Positions 37,065-45,484 are shown, numbered from the stretch's first letter. The stretch: 64,000 nt of DNA from Pedococcus badiiscoriae (GCF_013408925.1 NZ_JACCAB010000001.1:2356001-2420000); one strand, 5' to 3'. Translations and numbers: made by a program. Notes: generated by a model from the letters alone, not told the origin.

Positions 37065-37160
37065 TATAATAAGTACCACGAGGTTGGGATAACCACGTCC
37101 AATTCAGGTCTGGAGAAACCCCCTCGCTGCAAGCCCGTCACCGTCGTGGCGGGCTTTCTT
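37065..37160 (+). promoter_or_regulatory. Conserved promoter-leader of DUF4192 module A
   Basis: A consensus -10 box TATAAT lies at 37065-37070. Downstream comes GAGGTTGGGATAACCACG (about 37080-37097), able to form a short hairpin with a GGGAT loop, then GGAGAAACCCCCTCG, then a 9-base-pair hairpin (37133-37154) followed by TTTCTT that looks like an intrinsic terminator 50 bases before the gene. The same order and sequences recur before the other DUF4192 gene (62223-62317). No clear -35 box is seen. It reads as an attenuator-type leader. Confidence 0.65.
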
Positions 37161-37210
37161 CATGCCCTCGCGCGTTCGCGCCACGGGCCGAACCAATCGA
37201 AGGAGTTCTC

Positions 37211-38245
37211 GTGACGACCCATGCCCTGAAACTGACCAGCCCCAGCGAGCTGATTGCTGTATTGCCCTACATCCTCGGCTTCCACCCCAGTCAGAGCATC
37301 GTCGTGCTCTGCCTGCACGAGTCGCACTTGGGGTTGATCCAACGACTCGACCTGCCTACCAACGACGCCGTGGGGCAGGCCATCGACGGTCTTCTGCCGT
37401 CACTGGTTCGCGAACACCCGGACGCAGTGCTCCTGGTCGGTTACGAGGCCACCACCGACCAGAGCAGCCCAGCACTGAACGCTCTGAGCCGGGCGCTGCG
37501 GTCGGTCCACGTCATGGTCACGGACCGCCTCGTCGTCTACGACGGCCGGTGGCGCTCCCTGGACTGCGACAACCCGGACTGCTGCCCACATGAGGGCACC
37601 GCGGTGCCCGAGCCAGCCGATCTGGCCGCCATTGCCGCTGAGTATGTCGGCCAGGAGGTCGTTCCCCTTCCCGACCGGCAGGCCCTGGCGCGGCAACTCG
37701 AGCCAGATGCGCCTGTTTCTGCCAGGGTCGGCCGACTGCTGGCGCACCACCCCAAGCGGCAGGTCGACGAGCCGGGGGAGTGGGTGCACCCCTGGCCAGC
37801 GGTTCTCGACGCGAGCGATGACCCGCAACCGCTGACGGCGGGCGACGCGGCTGGTGCCGCACGGTCCTTGTGGGATGTTGGGCTCCGCGACGGCCTCGTC
37901 GCATGGCTCACCCCCGGAACCCTCGACCCGACGCTCATCAGCGCCGAGGTCCGTGACCGCCTCTCCCAGCTGAACCGCTGTTGGGACGAACACGACAGCG
38001 AGCCGATGGCCGTTGTTGCGCAGAACCGCATCCAGGCGCGCCTGGTCCGGCTCTGCGCGATGCTGCCCGACCGGCACGCCGCACCCGCGCTGACCGTCCT
38101 GGCCAGTTTCACCTGGTGGCGCGGCGACGGCGCGCTGACCCGGGTCGCCCTCGACCGGGCGCTGCGCTGCGACCCCGACTACCGCCTCGCGCTCCTGCTT
38201 CAGCACATGGTCGATCTGGCCATCCGCTCCCGACCCAACCGCTAG
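37211..38245 (+). CDS. DUF4192 protein, module A
   Basis: 344 residues from a GTG at 37211 with AAGGAG just upstream. The DUF4192 start is clear (LTSPSELIAVLPYILGFHPS, then SIVVLCL and RLDLP). The middle contains CDNPDCCPHEG, a possible metal site, and the C-terminus (MLPDRHAAPALTVLASFTWW) is the conserved helical tail of the family. DUF4192 proteins are common in actinobacteria and on their plasmids; no biochemical role is established. It is the first gene of a four-gene operon duplicated at 59508-62177. Confidence 0.88.
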   Translation: MTTHALKLTSPSELIAVLPYILGFHPSQSIVVLCLHESHLGLIQRLDLPTNDAVGQAIDGLLPSLVREHPDAVLLVGYEATTDQSSPALNALSRALRSVHVMVTDRLVVYDGRWRSLDCDNPDCCPHEGTAVPEPADLAAIAAEYVGQEVVPLPDRQALARQLEPDAPVSARVGRLLAHHPKRQVDEPGEWVHPWPAVLDASDDPQPLTAGDAAGAARSLWDVGLRDGLVAWLTPGTLDPTLISAEVRDRLSQLNRCWDEHDSEPMAVVAQNRIQARLVRLCAMLPDRHAAPALTVLASFTWWRGDGALTRVALDRALRCDPDYRLALLLQHMVDLAIRSRPNR

Positions 38246-38268
38246 CTCAACCCGACCGGAACACCTCA

Positions 38269-38292
38269 GGCCTGCCGCTGACGCGGTGGGCC
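38269..38292 (+). terminator. Hairpin between module A genes 1 and 2
   Basis: A 10-base-pair stem with two G-U pairs (arms GGCCTGCCGC and GCGGTGGGCC) lies in the gap before the 295-residue gene and is followed by TTCGTC. The equivalent position in module B has a matching hairpin (61099-61122). It may reduce read-through to downstream genes or be a protein-binding site. Confidence 0.5.
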
Positions 38293-38387
38293 TTCGTCAT
38301 GTCCGCACCCCAAACCGCCCTGCGGCAAAGGCCGTGGGACCCATCCCGTCCACTGCGACGGACCAACCCGAAAGAGAGCCCAACACC

Positions 38388-39275
38388 ATGAGTACAGCCA
38401 CCTACGAAAGGCCGTTGCGGGCGGTTCCCGCCCCACCAGAGCAACGCGAACGCTTTGCCTTCCTGCTGGCGATCCGCCGCCGAGCTGAGCAGACTCTCAA
38501 CGCGCTACTGGCCCTGCCGCTGGGCGCCGCCGGCTGGGCGCTGCGGCACCTGCGCGCCCTCACCGACGCCGCCAGCGATCACCGGGTCCTGGGATGGGTC
38601 GGAGCACGCCTGCGGGGCGCCGTCACCCTGGCCCGCGCCGTCGGGATAGTTCCCCTGGTCGCCGCCGTGCTCAGCACCCCACCGGTCTGGCGTGGCGCCC
38701 AGCGCGTCGCTGCCACCGCGGGCTCAGCGCTGGCCGCCGCCGGCGGGTACCTGTGGGCCCGAGCCCAGCAGCTTCTCTCTCGATGCGGTACCACCGGGCA
38801 GCGCATCGAGCACGCCCTGTCCGAGGCCGGCTCCGCCGTGTCTCGGGCAGCGTGCGCGGTCGTGGCACACCCGGCCGCCCCGGCCGTCACCCACGCGGCC
38901 AAGGCTGGGCTGCGGCTGGTCCGCGCGGTCAGCAGGAGCGTTGTCGTCCACCGGCTGCTGCGGCTCATCCCAATGCAGTCCATCCGGATCGCTCTCGAGC
39001 TGATCGTCCTGCCGCTGGTTCTCGCCCTCGGGCTGCCCGAAGAGACCGGCCCTCGGACCGTCCGCACGACCCCAGAGCCCACGGTCCGGCCACTCACGGG
39101 CGACCAGGCGACCACGCATGCAACCGAGTCGAGGCCCCCAATCGGCGAGTCAGAGACGGAGCCCAATGGCTCATCTGTGGCCCCGGAGCCGGTTGACGTC
39201 GCCCGCAACCGCGCCGAACGCCGCGCCCAACAGCAGGAACAGGCCCGGGCCAAGCGGGCCCGGGCTCATCGCTGA
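38388..39275 (+). CDS. Alanine-rich protein of the DUF4192 module (A copy)
   Basis: 295 residues starting MSTATYERPLRAVPAPPEQR. The start matches the module B copy exactly and follows AAAGAGAG. The protein is alanine- and arginine-rich with amphipathic helices, has a hydrophobic segment LELIVLPLVLALGLP near residue 210, and ends in a basic glutamine-rich tail (ERRAQQQEQARAKR). Not a recognised family. It may be membrane-associated through the hydrophobic segment. The two copies keep long identical stretches, so the gene is under selection. Confidence 0.75.
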   Translation: MSTATYERPLRAVPAPPEQRERFAFLLAIRRRAEQTLNALLALPLGAAGWALRHLRALTDAASDHRVLGWVGARLRGAVTLARAVGIVPLVAAVLSTPPVWRGAQRVAATAGSALAAAGGYLWARAQQLLSRCGTTGQRIEHALSEAGSAVSRAACAVVAHPAAPAVTHAAKAGLRLVRAVSRSVVVHRLLRLIPMQSIRIALELIVLPLVLALGLPEETGPRTVRTTPEPTVRPLTGDQATTHATESRPPIGESETEPNGSSVAPEPVDVARNRAERRAQQQEQARAKRARAHR

Positions 39276-39289
39276 CAACACTAGTTACG

Positions 39290-39320
39290 GCGGCGGGGCC
39301 CTCGCCGGGCCCCGCCGCCC
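39290..39320 (+). terminator. Strong hairpin before module A gene 3
   Basis: A perfect 13-base-pair GC stem (arm GGCGGCGGGGCCC, loop TCGCC) lies between the 295-residue gene and the 89-residue gene. The same two arms with a different loop occur in module B (60076-60106). There is no U-run, so it may stabilise or mark the transcript rather than end it. Confidence 0.6.
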
Positions 39321-39337
39321 CACGAAACGGAGAACCC

Positions 39338-39607
39338 ATGTTGATCGTCATCAGCATCGCCGGTGCAGCCGCCCTGGCCGTCGTCGCCTACACCCGACTG
39401 CGGCAGCACTCACCCGAGACCGGCGCCGCCGGGCTGCGAGCGGTCCAAGAGCTCGCCGCCATCGTCGTGGTCTGCACCAAGGCCGTCGAAGGCATCGTCG
39501 ACGTCCTCGCCGGCGCCCAACGACTGCACTCGTCTCCCGCGTCGCCCTCGTGGGGCTGCCGCAAACGCTACGAATCCGATTACGACTATGAGGAGGACGA
39601 GCCATGA
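39338..39607 (+). CDS. Small membrane-anchored protein of the module (A copy)
   Basis: 89 residues. The first 20 (MLIVISIAGAAALAVVAYTR) form one membrane helix. The rest includes ELAAIVVVCTKAVEGIVDVL and an acidic, tyrosine-rich tail (ESDYDYEEDEP). GGAGAA precedes the ATG. The stop overlaps the next start as ATGA. It closely resembles the module B gene at 59786-60052, and a broken third copy lies near 57840-58112. Function unknown. Confidence 0.75.
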   Translation: MLIVISIAGAAALAVVAYTRLRQHSPETGAAGLRAVQELAAIVVVCTKAVEGIVDVLAGAQRLHSSPASPSWGCRKRYESDYDYEEDEP

Positions 39608-39885
39608 CCCTGACGAACACGCGTCATCTGAGAGTCGTCCCAATCCCGCAGTCCGAGCCGCACACGGCCGGATGCACGGTGGCGTCCCAAGCCACGCTCA
39701 GTGGGCCACAGACCATCAGCGTGCGCGTCCTGACACCGGTCTCTGGATCGGCGGGGGCGCTCATCGGAGTCCGCGTGGGAGCAATCCTCATCCTGGTGGC
39801 TGACTGGGAAGCGCTGCGCTCCATACGTGAGTGCGTGGCCCAGGCCGCGGAGCTCGCGCCGGTGGCGTTTGGGTCAGAAGCCTGA
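39604..39885 (+). CDS. Fourth gene of the DUF4192 module (A copy)
   Basis: 93 residues starting MTLTNTRHLRVVPIPQSEP. A conserved middle (SGPQTISVRVLTPVSG) and a helical end (DWEALRSIRECVAQAAELAP) are shared with the module B gene (59508-59789). It looks like a small soluble beta-alpha protein with no catalytic motif. It overlaps the preceding gene by ATGA and is the last gene before two strong hairpins. Confidence 0.72.
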   Translation: MTLTNTRHLRVVPIPQSEPHTAGCTVASQATLSGPQTISVRVLTPVSGSAGALIGVRVGAILILVADWEALRSIRECVAQAAELAPVAFGSEA

Positions 39886-39892
39886 GGGTTGG

Positions 39893-39960
39893 GGCCGGGC
39901 TGCACATGGTGGGGTGCGGCCCGGCCGGCACCAGACCGAGCCTCCGCACGGATCTGGTGC
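39893..39960 (+). terminator. Double hairpin ending module A
   Basis: Two hairpins in series: GGCCGGGC (39893-39900) pairs with GCCCGGCC (39919-39926), and GCACCAGA (39928-39935) pairs with TCTGGTGC (39953-39960). They begin 8 bases after the last module gene and are its likely terminator. Module B has no comparable pair after its last gene. Confidence 0.6.
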
Positions 39961-40020
39961 GCCCCTCGGTTTGGTCCTAGCCCTGTTTGACTGCAGCCCA
40001 CATTCAAAGGGGTGGTGGCC

Positions 40021-40203
40021 GTGTTCTGGATCGTCACACTCATCCTGTTGGGTGTTCTGCTCGGATGGGCCGGCTGGTACGACTGGCGGCGACGCGGAGT
40101 CTTACGCAGCGGGCTCTTGAGTCACTCCCGGAGCCAGACGCAAGGTCGTGCGGACTCGCAGGGAGGCGGCGAGTGGGCACCGCGCGGTGGCGGCATACCC
40201 TGA
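40021..40203 (+). CDS. Small single-span membrane protein
   Basis: 60 residues from a GTG at 40021 with AAAGGGG about 8 bases upstream. The N-terminus FWIVTLILLGVLLGWAGWYD is one membrane helix and the tail (WRRRGVLRSG and beyond) is basic and polar. Not a recognised family. It lies after the terminators of module A. Confidence 0.5.
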   Translation: MFWIVTLILLGVLLGWAGWYDWRRRGVLRSGLLSHSRSQTQGRADSQGGGEWAPRGGGIP

Positions 40204-40319
40204 TCTTTCATGCGCCTCAGTGACAGCGGACTTCCTGTGCGGCTGCAACTGTCGTGGGGGCAACGGCAGGCGGCACGGAACTTGCGGACATTGGCACGCC
40301 CCTCGATGCTGGTTTACAC

Positions 40320-40622
40320 CTAACCCGCCGGTTCTATGCGGCTGCAGAACTCAGTGGGTATGCCGTGGTCCCGGAGCCATGCTTCTTCTCCGCGTGCCAT
40401 GATCACTCTTCGCTTGGCATAGATAATTTCCATCACATCGGCGCCGGGCTGACCGCCAAGGGCGGCCGCGAGCGTCGGAAGGTCGTCCGGCAGAACGGTG
40501 ATGACGTACTCGTACTCCTCCCAGCCCATGGCGCCCGACAGGTCCTGACCGCTGATCTCCAGGGCACCGTCATCGCGGAACTCAGCCACGACGTAGAGCC
40601 CGTTCTCGGAATGGAGGCTCAC
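40320..40622 (-). CDS. Hypothetical protein with a broken copy at 58303
   Basis: About 100 residues if started at the GTG at 40622 (VSLHSENGLYVVAEF); the frame is open further to 40733, so the start is uncertain. The core reads GALEISGQDL, EEYEYVITVLPDD, LGGQPGADVMEIIYAKR and EEAWLRDHGIP. I think it is a small actinobacterial family with no known role. A frameshifted copy lies on the other strand at 58303-58509, in the mirrored position next to module B. Confidence 0.55.
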   Translation of the reverse strand: MSLHSENGLYVVAEFRDDGALEISGQDLSGAMGWEEYEYVITVLPDDLPTLAAALGGQPGADVMEIIYAKRRVIMARGEEAWLRDHGIPTEFCSRIEPAG

Positions 40623-41095
40623 TGAGCTAAGCCCGGCCACGGCCGTCTCGGGGTCCTCCGCAGCAGCAGGAGCGGCTTGCTGTGAGCAGGCCCCGGCCGT
40701 GGGAACTCCTGGCCGACTCAACTCGGGCCTCAAACGGGACTTGCCGCTCTTCTTCGTTGGCCACCTTCGTCTCCCATCCCCGAGTCACTGTTCCGACTGC
40801 GGACGCTAGTGCACCCGCGCGCGATAGCTCGCTGTGTGCCAGACCCGAGGGGGTCCTGGACGCTCGCTGAGCGTCGGTCAACGGCGGTCGGATGGTCACT
40901 GCCAGGCGCTCGGCAGGGAGCGGGTCGCAACCTCGGCGTCCGCGCGTCTGGGTGTTCGTAGCGTCCTCGAGTGCAGGGGAGTTCATGGCCGCTCAGGTGG
41001 GGTGGCACCCGGCCTGCTGCTTCGCGCCCCCGATCGAAGGCATCCGGACACGCGCTGATGCACCGGGCTTTCTTCACCTCGGCAGGGGCCCCGCC
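40623..41095. other. Gap without a supported gene
   Basis: About 470 bases. Several long frames exist on both strands, but none shows a recognisable family, ribosome site or conserved neighbour. One minus-strand frame (40627-40986) has mildly protein-like composition; I do not call it. Confidence 0.3.
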
Positions 41096-41779
41096 TTAGG
41101 GGAGCACGTCGCCGAGCGTGGCCGAGATCGCCAACGTCATGGACCTCTTCGACTTGAGATAGGCGTCACTGAGTGACGCGTGCCTGTCGGGAAGGTGAAC
41201 CACGGCATCGGTGTCGACGACCGCGACAGTTGAGTCGCCGCGCCGGAGCAGCCAGAATCGGTATCCCGGATGGCCGTCCAGGTCGTTTGGTCGATGCTCC
41301 TCCATCGCCCTTGCCGCCGACGGGAATGCAGATAGGTCCCGAAACCCTGAGTCGCCGCCCGACGAGTCGTAGAAGGCACTTCGGGCGTCCCATGGTTCCG
41401 GCTCGTTCAGCATCGACGTCAGGACGCGGCAGATCGCCCGCAGAGCCACGGCTGCTGCGGTACTGGGCGGCGTCGCCTTCACCGAGTCAAGGCCAGCCGC
41501 AGCCTCGATGCGGCGCACGGCGCCGTGTCGGTCCCCGTAGTCCCGCTCCGCCTCCCAGGTCAGGAACTGCATATGGTCGCCGACGCGGATGCTGCCCGCG
41601 CGGTTCAGCCACACGAGGTTCTCCACAGGATCAGGCTGTGAGCGCACGAGAGTCAGGCAGTCATACTGACCGCCGCCCGGGTGCGTCTCGATCAATGTCA
41701 GTTCTGGATGCCGGCGCACAAGCTCACTCCCGATCCACCATGACTGGACGTTCGTGAGTCGTTCATTGATGTCGGCCAC
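41096..41779 (-). CDS. Hypothetical protein
   Basis: 227 residues from a GTG at 41779, chosen because AAGGAG lies 6-7 bases upstream. The N-terminus (WWIGSELVRRHPELTLIETH, then GGGQYDCLTL) is distinctive and well formed, and the body ends in a compact domain with FWLLRRGDSTVAVVDTD. I recognise the look of an actinobacterial conserved hypothetical but no function. No membrane segments or signal peptide. It follows the 484-codon gene region on the same strand with a 250-base gap. Confidence 0.65.
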   Translation of the reverse strand: MADINERLTNVQSWWIGSELVRRHPELTLIETHPGGGQYDCLTLVRSQPDPVENLVWLNRAGSIRVGDHMQFLTWEAERDYGDRHGAVRRIEAAAGLDSVKATPPSTAAAVALRAICRVLTSMLNEPEPWDARSAFYDSSGGDSGFRDLSAFPSAARAMEEHRPNDLDGHPGYRFWLLRRGDSTVAVVDTDAVVHLPDRHASLSDAYLKSKRSMTLAISATLGDVLP

Positions 41780-42028
41780 GTGCTGCTCCTTGGATGCCTC
41801 GAGTTGCGCCTCGCTGAAACGGGACACTTCGAGTCTGGCCCATGGCGGGATGTCGCGCCGCCCAAGGTGACATGACCCCAGCACCACCTGAGCCAAGAGC
41901 GCACACGACCACCGGTGACACCCACGACCGCGACGGGGGGGCTACCCAAAGGGCCCAGCTCCGGCAAACAGAATCGGAAGAACCCAACTTGCTCGCCGTA
42001 GCACTTCAGGTAACCCTGACACAGTGGT

Positions 42029-43441
42029 TCAGTCAGGGTCGGCAGGGAGGTCGCCGGGTGGGCCGTTCCACCGGAGATGGGCTCCAAGCGTCTCAAGACT
42101 GATGGGCGGATCGGCAGGCAGCCCGATCGACTGTACGAGGGGATCGGTATGTTCGGCGAACTGCGCCGCCCAGTCGACCCAAAGAGTGGCTGCCTCAGCC
42201 TGAGCTGGGTCTTCGAGCGCCGATACGCGAAGCTGCAGAGCGGCTACATAGGTACGGATCCTTTGTGCGCGCTCCCACGCTGTTACTTGTTCCTCCAAGA
42301 CTTCGCCACGGTGCGCCTCCACCAGCCGTTCGCGCGCCCTGTCGACCTCCGCCTCCCAGAGCGCTTGCCGGGCTCGCGCGTCCCGTTCGCGCTTCTCTTG
42401 GGCCCATTGGAGTTCGAGTGCCCTGACCTCGAGCTCTTGCAGTAACTCGGGTAGCCGCTCCTCGATGGTTTGTCGGGAGCCGTCGCCGAAGATCGAAGAA
42501 CGCCCAGGGGCGGTGCTGTACCCACCGTTGATCGTCAGCATGAGCTTGCCGGTGGGCACAAAACGGGTCTGCCGCAGCTGTCGCCAGGCAGGGGAGGAAC
42601 GACTCGGACGCGTCCCCGGGACCGGGCGGCCGCCTCCGGGTCCTGACTTCTCCTGGAGCCGTAGACGGAATCTGTGGTCGCCAATCAGCATGACGAGTTG
42701 GCCGTCGGCCAGCTTCCGGCGGATTTCATAGAGACGCGTCTGGGGCGCTGTGGTGGATGGGAGCAGCTGGTACCCGCGGCGGTCTGCCTCACGGGCCAAT
42801 GCGTGGATCAAGCGCACAGCTCGCGAGAGCTGCGCGTCAGATACCTCCTGACGGTCGCGGTCGTCCTGGAAGGCCCGCGCCGTGGGATGGAGCCGATCAA
42901 CCCGCCTTGGCACCGCGAATTCCACGACGGGGCGCATCGTCCTCGGGTCGTCCTCAAGCATGAGCACGGCGCCAGAACCCCGGTGGGTGAGCGACAACCG
43001 CGTCCCGCTTGGGGCCTTGCCAAAGCGGTTCACTGAGTCGACCAATCGATGGAGATCATTCATCACAGCCCAAGGTCCCCGGTCGACCTCGAGGCGGTTC
43101 CCCGCCGCAACAACCCGAGCCACGAGCTCCTCCGTCCGGGACAGGGCGCTCACGGTGTGGGATGCCGCGGCCTGCGACCCGATGCCCGGGCGTCGCCGCC
43201 CCGAGGCCCCTTGGGTCGAGGAATCCACCACTCTCTCCGTCAGGAGGCGCCGACCGAGATCCGTGAGGACCGCACACCATTGATCGGATCGGCCCTTCAC
43301 CCGGACTAGTCCCCGGCTTTGGAGCGCCCGTGCGGAGACCTTGTGAACATGTCCTTCCATAACGCCAGGGGGGCAGCCATCGGCTATCCAATTCAGGACC
43401 TCCTGTTGCCTGGCATTCACGGTCATGCGGGTCGTCGGCAT
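42029..43441 (-). CDS. Winged-helix and coiled-coil hypothetical protein
   Basis: 470 residues from the ATG at 43441; ATGs at 43483 and 43426 are alternatives. The first 70 residues (NARQQEVLNWIADGCPPGV to LTDLGRRLL) look like a winged helix. A central region resembles no family I know. About 100 residues near the C-terminus (LQELEVRALELQWAQEKRER and on) form a long coiled coil. It may be a DNA-associated structural protein. Its start region faces the resolvase gene. Confidence 0.65.
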   Translation of the reverse strand: MPTTRMTVNARQQEVLNWIADGCPPGVMEGHVHKVSARALQSRGLVRVKGRSDQWCAVLTDLGRRLLTERVVDSSTQGASGRRRPGIGSQAAASHTVSALSRTEELVARVVAAGNRLEVDRGPWAVMNDLHRLVDSVNRFGKAPSGTRLSLTHRGSGAVLMLEDDPRTMRPVVEFAVPRRVDRLHPTARAFQDDRDRQEVSDAQLSRAVRLIHALAREADRRGYQLLPSTTAPQTRLYEIRRKLADGQLVMLIGDHRFRLRLQEKSGPGGGRPVPGTRPSRSSPAWRQLRQTRFVPTGKLMLTINGGYSTAPGRSSIFGDGSRQTIEERLPELLQELEVRALELQWAQEKRERDARARQALWEAEVDRARERLVEAHRGEVLEEQVTAWERAQRIRTYVAALQLRVSALEDPAQAEAATLWVDWAAQFAEHTDPLVQSIGLPADPPISLETLGAHLRWNGPPGDLPADPD

Positions 43442-43611
43442 GCTCCAACTGTGCGCCGGGCTGCGTGACAGGTGAAGGTGCACGCGGCACGACGCCCCCC
43501 ACGGAGTTCAGGCGGATGCCCTTCACTTGTCCGTTCGTAGGTCCCTGGGCAGTCTCGGAAACGAGCGTTTGAGAGACGCACGCCGGCGGCCCCGTCAGAC
43601 CCCTCTGCCGG

Positions 43612-43633
43612 TGTCCGTAACCCATGTCCGTAA
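43612..43633 (+). promoter_or_regulatory. Putative resolvase half-site pair
   Basis: TGTCCGTAA occurs twice as a direct repeat 13 bases apart, just upstream of the intact resolvase gene. It resembles the TGTC-type half-sites of Tn3-family resolvases. The frameshifted resolvase copy has the matching pair as TGTCCGCAA (55320-55341, minus strand), with the same base changed in both halves. It could be a recombination or autoregulatory site. Confidence 0.4.
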
Positions 43634-43659
43634 TCAACGTCTCGAAAGGAGGCCACGCG

Positions 43660-44265
43660 ATGAGAACTGAGAACCAAGGCCCCGGCTACCGCATCGGGTA
43701 CGCGCGGGTGTCGACGCTTGAGCAGGACGAGGCCTTGCAGCACGACGCTCTGACACGCGCTGGCTGCCATCGCATCTTCACTGACAAGGCCTCAGGCAAG
43801 CTGGCGCAACGGCCCGCCCTCGACGCCATGAGTGAGCAGCTACGGCCCGGTGACACCGTCGTCGTGTGGCGCCTCGACCGCCTCGGGCGATCGCTGCGCC
43901 ACCTCATCGACACCATCCAAGACCTCGAGAACAACGGCGTGGCCTTCCTGAGCCTCACGGAGAGCATCGACACCTCCACCCCCGGCGGCAAGCAGGTGTT
44001 CCATGTCTTCGGGGCACTGGCCGAGTTCGAGCGTGACCTGATCCGCGAACGAACTATGGCTGGGTTGGCCGCGGCCCGTGCCCGTGGCCGCAAAGGGGGC
44101 CGACCGACCGTCTGGACCACCGAGAAGCTGAGCGTGGCCCGAGCCATGCACGCCAGTGGTGAGCACGACGTAGCCACCATCGCTCGGGTTGTCGGAGTGA
44201 GCCGAGCCTCGGTCTACCGGGCGCTCAATGATTCGCTCCCGGCCCAGGACCGACGCAACGCTTGA
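43660..44265 (+). CDS. Serine resolvase/invertase, intact copy
   Basis: 201 residues from the ATG at 43660, with GGAGG 7 bases upstream. The catalytic serine is in YARVSTLEQ; the conserved VVWRLDRLGRSLRHL and FERDLIRERT segments and a C-terminal helix-turn-helix (VATIARVVGVSRASVYRAL) complete the small resolvase fold. It would recombine DNA at paired short sites. A frameshifted copy (54689-55293) and a fragment (51972-52101) exist in this window, each facing an mscL gene as this one does. Confidence 0.92.
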   Translation: MRTENQGPGYRIGYARVSTLEQDEALQHDALTRAGCHRIFTDKASGKLAQRPALDAMSEQLRPGDTVVVWRLDRLGRSLRHLIDTIQDLENNGVAFLSLTESIDTSTPGGKQVFHVFGALAEFERDLIRERTMAGLAAARARGRKGGRPTVWTTEKLSVARAMHASGEHDVATIARVVGVSRASVYRALNDSLPAQDRRNA

Positions 44266-44273
44266 ACGGTCAA

Positions 44274-44308
44274 CGGCCCCTCTCGCGCTTGTCGGGCGGG
44301 AGGGGCCG
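44274..44308. terminator. Bidirectional hairpin between resolvase and mscL remnant
   Basis: Arms CGGCCCCT and AGGGGCCG enclose an inner stem-loop, giving a long GC hairpin between convergent genes. The same element occurs at 51929-51963 and 54646-54680, where resolvase and mscL also converge. Confidence 0.6.
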
Positions 44309-44364
44309 CGCTCCCCTTTCTGCGTTACGGGGAGCCCGGTCGCGGGTGGCAGAGGGTGCTTGGC

Positions 44365-44679
44365 TCAGATCTCGCCGGGGCCACCGGCGAGCAGGTCGCG
44401 GATCTCGGTGAGGAGCACGACGTTCTCATCCGGTGCGGCGTCGGTTTCGGTTCTGGCGTATCGAGTCTTGGCCGCCTCGTATGGCTTGACGACGAAGAAG
44501 TAGACCACGGCCGCGACGATCAAGAACGCGACCAGCGCGGTCAGGAACGCGACCAGCGCGGTCAGGAACGCGCCCAGCGCGGTCAGGAACGCGCCCAACG
44601 GGACCCCGCCGGGTTTGATGCTGTTGAAATCCGGCTTGCCGCCGAGCTTGCCGATCAGCGACAAGATCACGTCGGTGAA
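44365..44679 (-). pseudogene. 5'-truncated mscL with internal repeat expansion
   Basis: The minus strand matches the C-terminal three quarters of the MscL genes at 51489 and 54206, from TDVILSLIGKLGGKPDFNS to the end. Homology stops abruptly at 44679, so the first membrane helix and the start are gone. In the second membrane helix the unit GAFLTAL is repeated, adding two seven-residue units (GAFLTALGAFLTALVAFLTA). A short frame with an internal ATG remains open, but the product could not form a normal channel. Confidence 0.85.
44522..44601 (-). repeat. 21-bp tandem repeat in the mscL remnant
   Basis: Three full units and one partial unit of 21 bp (44522-44542, 44543-44563, 44564-44584, 44585-44601), differing by one or two bases each. 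The period is 21 bp, so the frame is kept and each unit codes for seven residues of the second membrane helix. Confidence 0.85.
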
Positions 44680-44797
44680 GAGCGACTGAGCAGGCGGCAG
44701 TAGTTGACCTGCCAGCGGGGCGCGGACGACGGAACATGGGTCACTCGATTCGAGACGAAAGAAGGCTGGGAACTACCGAGGCGATCGCAGCTCTCGG

Positions 44798-45007
44798 CTA
44801 CCACTCAGTCGGGGCTTCGGGGATGCGCAGCTCAGTCGTCCGAGCGCGTTCGGCGGCCTGCCGCAGAACTGCGGTGGTGTCAGCGTTGAAGCGGTCGGCG
44901 CCGATCAGGCCACACCTCTGGCACGTCGATTTAACTGTGTCATCCGGCGACCGGTGGTGATGCCATCGGTGGCCCACAATTCGGCAGGTTACGCGCTCGA
45001 CTTCCAT
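44798..45007 (-). CDS. Small zinc-binding protein
   Basis: 69 residues from the ATG at 45007; the frame is open to 45076. VTCRIVGHRWHHH followed by CQRCG gives a CxnH/CxxC zinc site typical of very small actinobacterial proteins. Function unknown. No strong ribosome site was found, which lowers confidence. Confidence 0.45.
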   Translation of the reverse strand: MEVERVTCRIVGHRWHHHRSPDDTVKSTCQRCGLIGADRFNADTTAVLRQAAERARTTELRIPEAPTEW

Positions 45008-45484
45008 GACTTCAGTGTGGGCGTACCTTCCCTCCAGCACCATGCGATCGCGAATCGAAACACTGGCACATCCCATCCTCTGACAGACGGAGCGGTGCGT
45101 CGTCTTGGATTGCGCAACCCCAACGCGTCACCCTTCTTGGCCCGACGCGACAGCAGGAAGTCGTAGTCGATGGCGTAGAAGATGTCCACAAGGGGCGATG
45201 TCATCCGCCACCGACAGTGCGAGTGCAGGCCGCCTGGATCCAGGCGGCTGACGCGGCTACTAGACGATTCACGTAGGGCCGGTGTCTGGCCAGACTCGGT
45301 CCAGGTGATCGGCGGGAAGCTCTCCATGCGGCTGCCCACCAGCAACGTCGGTGTGGCTCACTATCGGTCTGCGGCCCGCCGGTCACCGTGACGAGGCGTG
45401 GCTCAAGAAGGGACTGCCCTGCTCGTAGTAGCACTGCCCACCTCGCCGTCCACCACGGAACGAGTACAGGCGGGAGAGCAGCAC
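45008..45484. other. Gap; may hold the left end of an IS110 element
   Basis: About 480 bases with no supported gene. A minus-strand stretch near 45135-45200 reads LVDIFYAIDYDFLLSRRAKK, which looks protein-like but is followed by poor sequence. IS110 elements keep a non-coding region upstream of the transposase that can encode a bridge RNA, so 45370-45484 deserves attention. Confidence 0.35.

Noticed and set aside
40627..40986. 119-codon minus-strand frame overlapping the hypothetical gene
   Set aside because: Overlaps 40320-40622 poorly, has no recognisable family and no conserved neighbour.
44989..45345. Minus-strand frame with LVDIFYAIDYDFLLSRRAKK
   Set aside because: Only a 20-residue stretch looks protein-like; no start signal and no match I can name.
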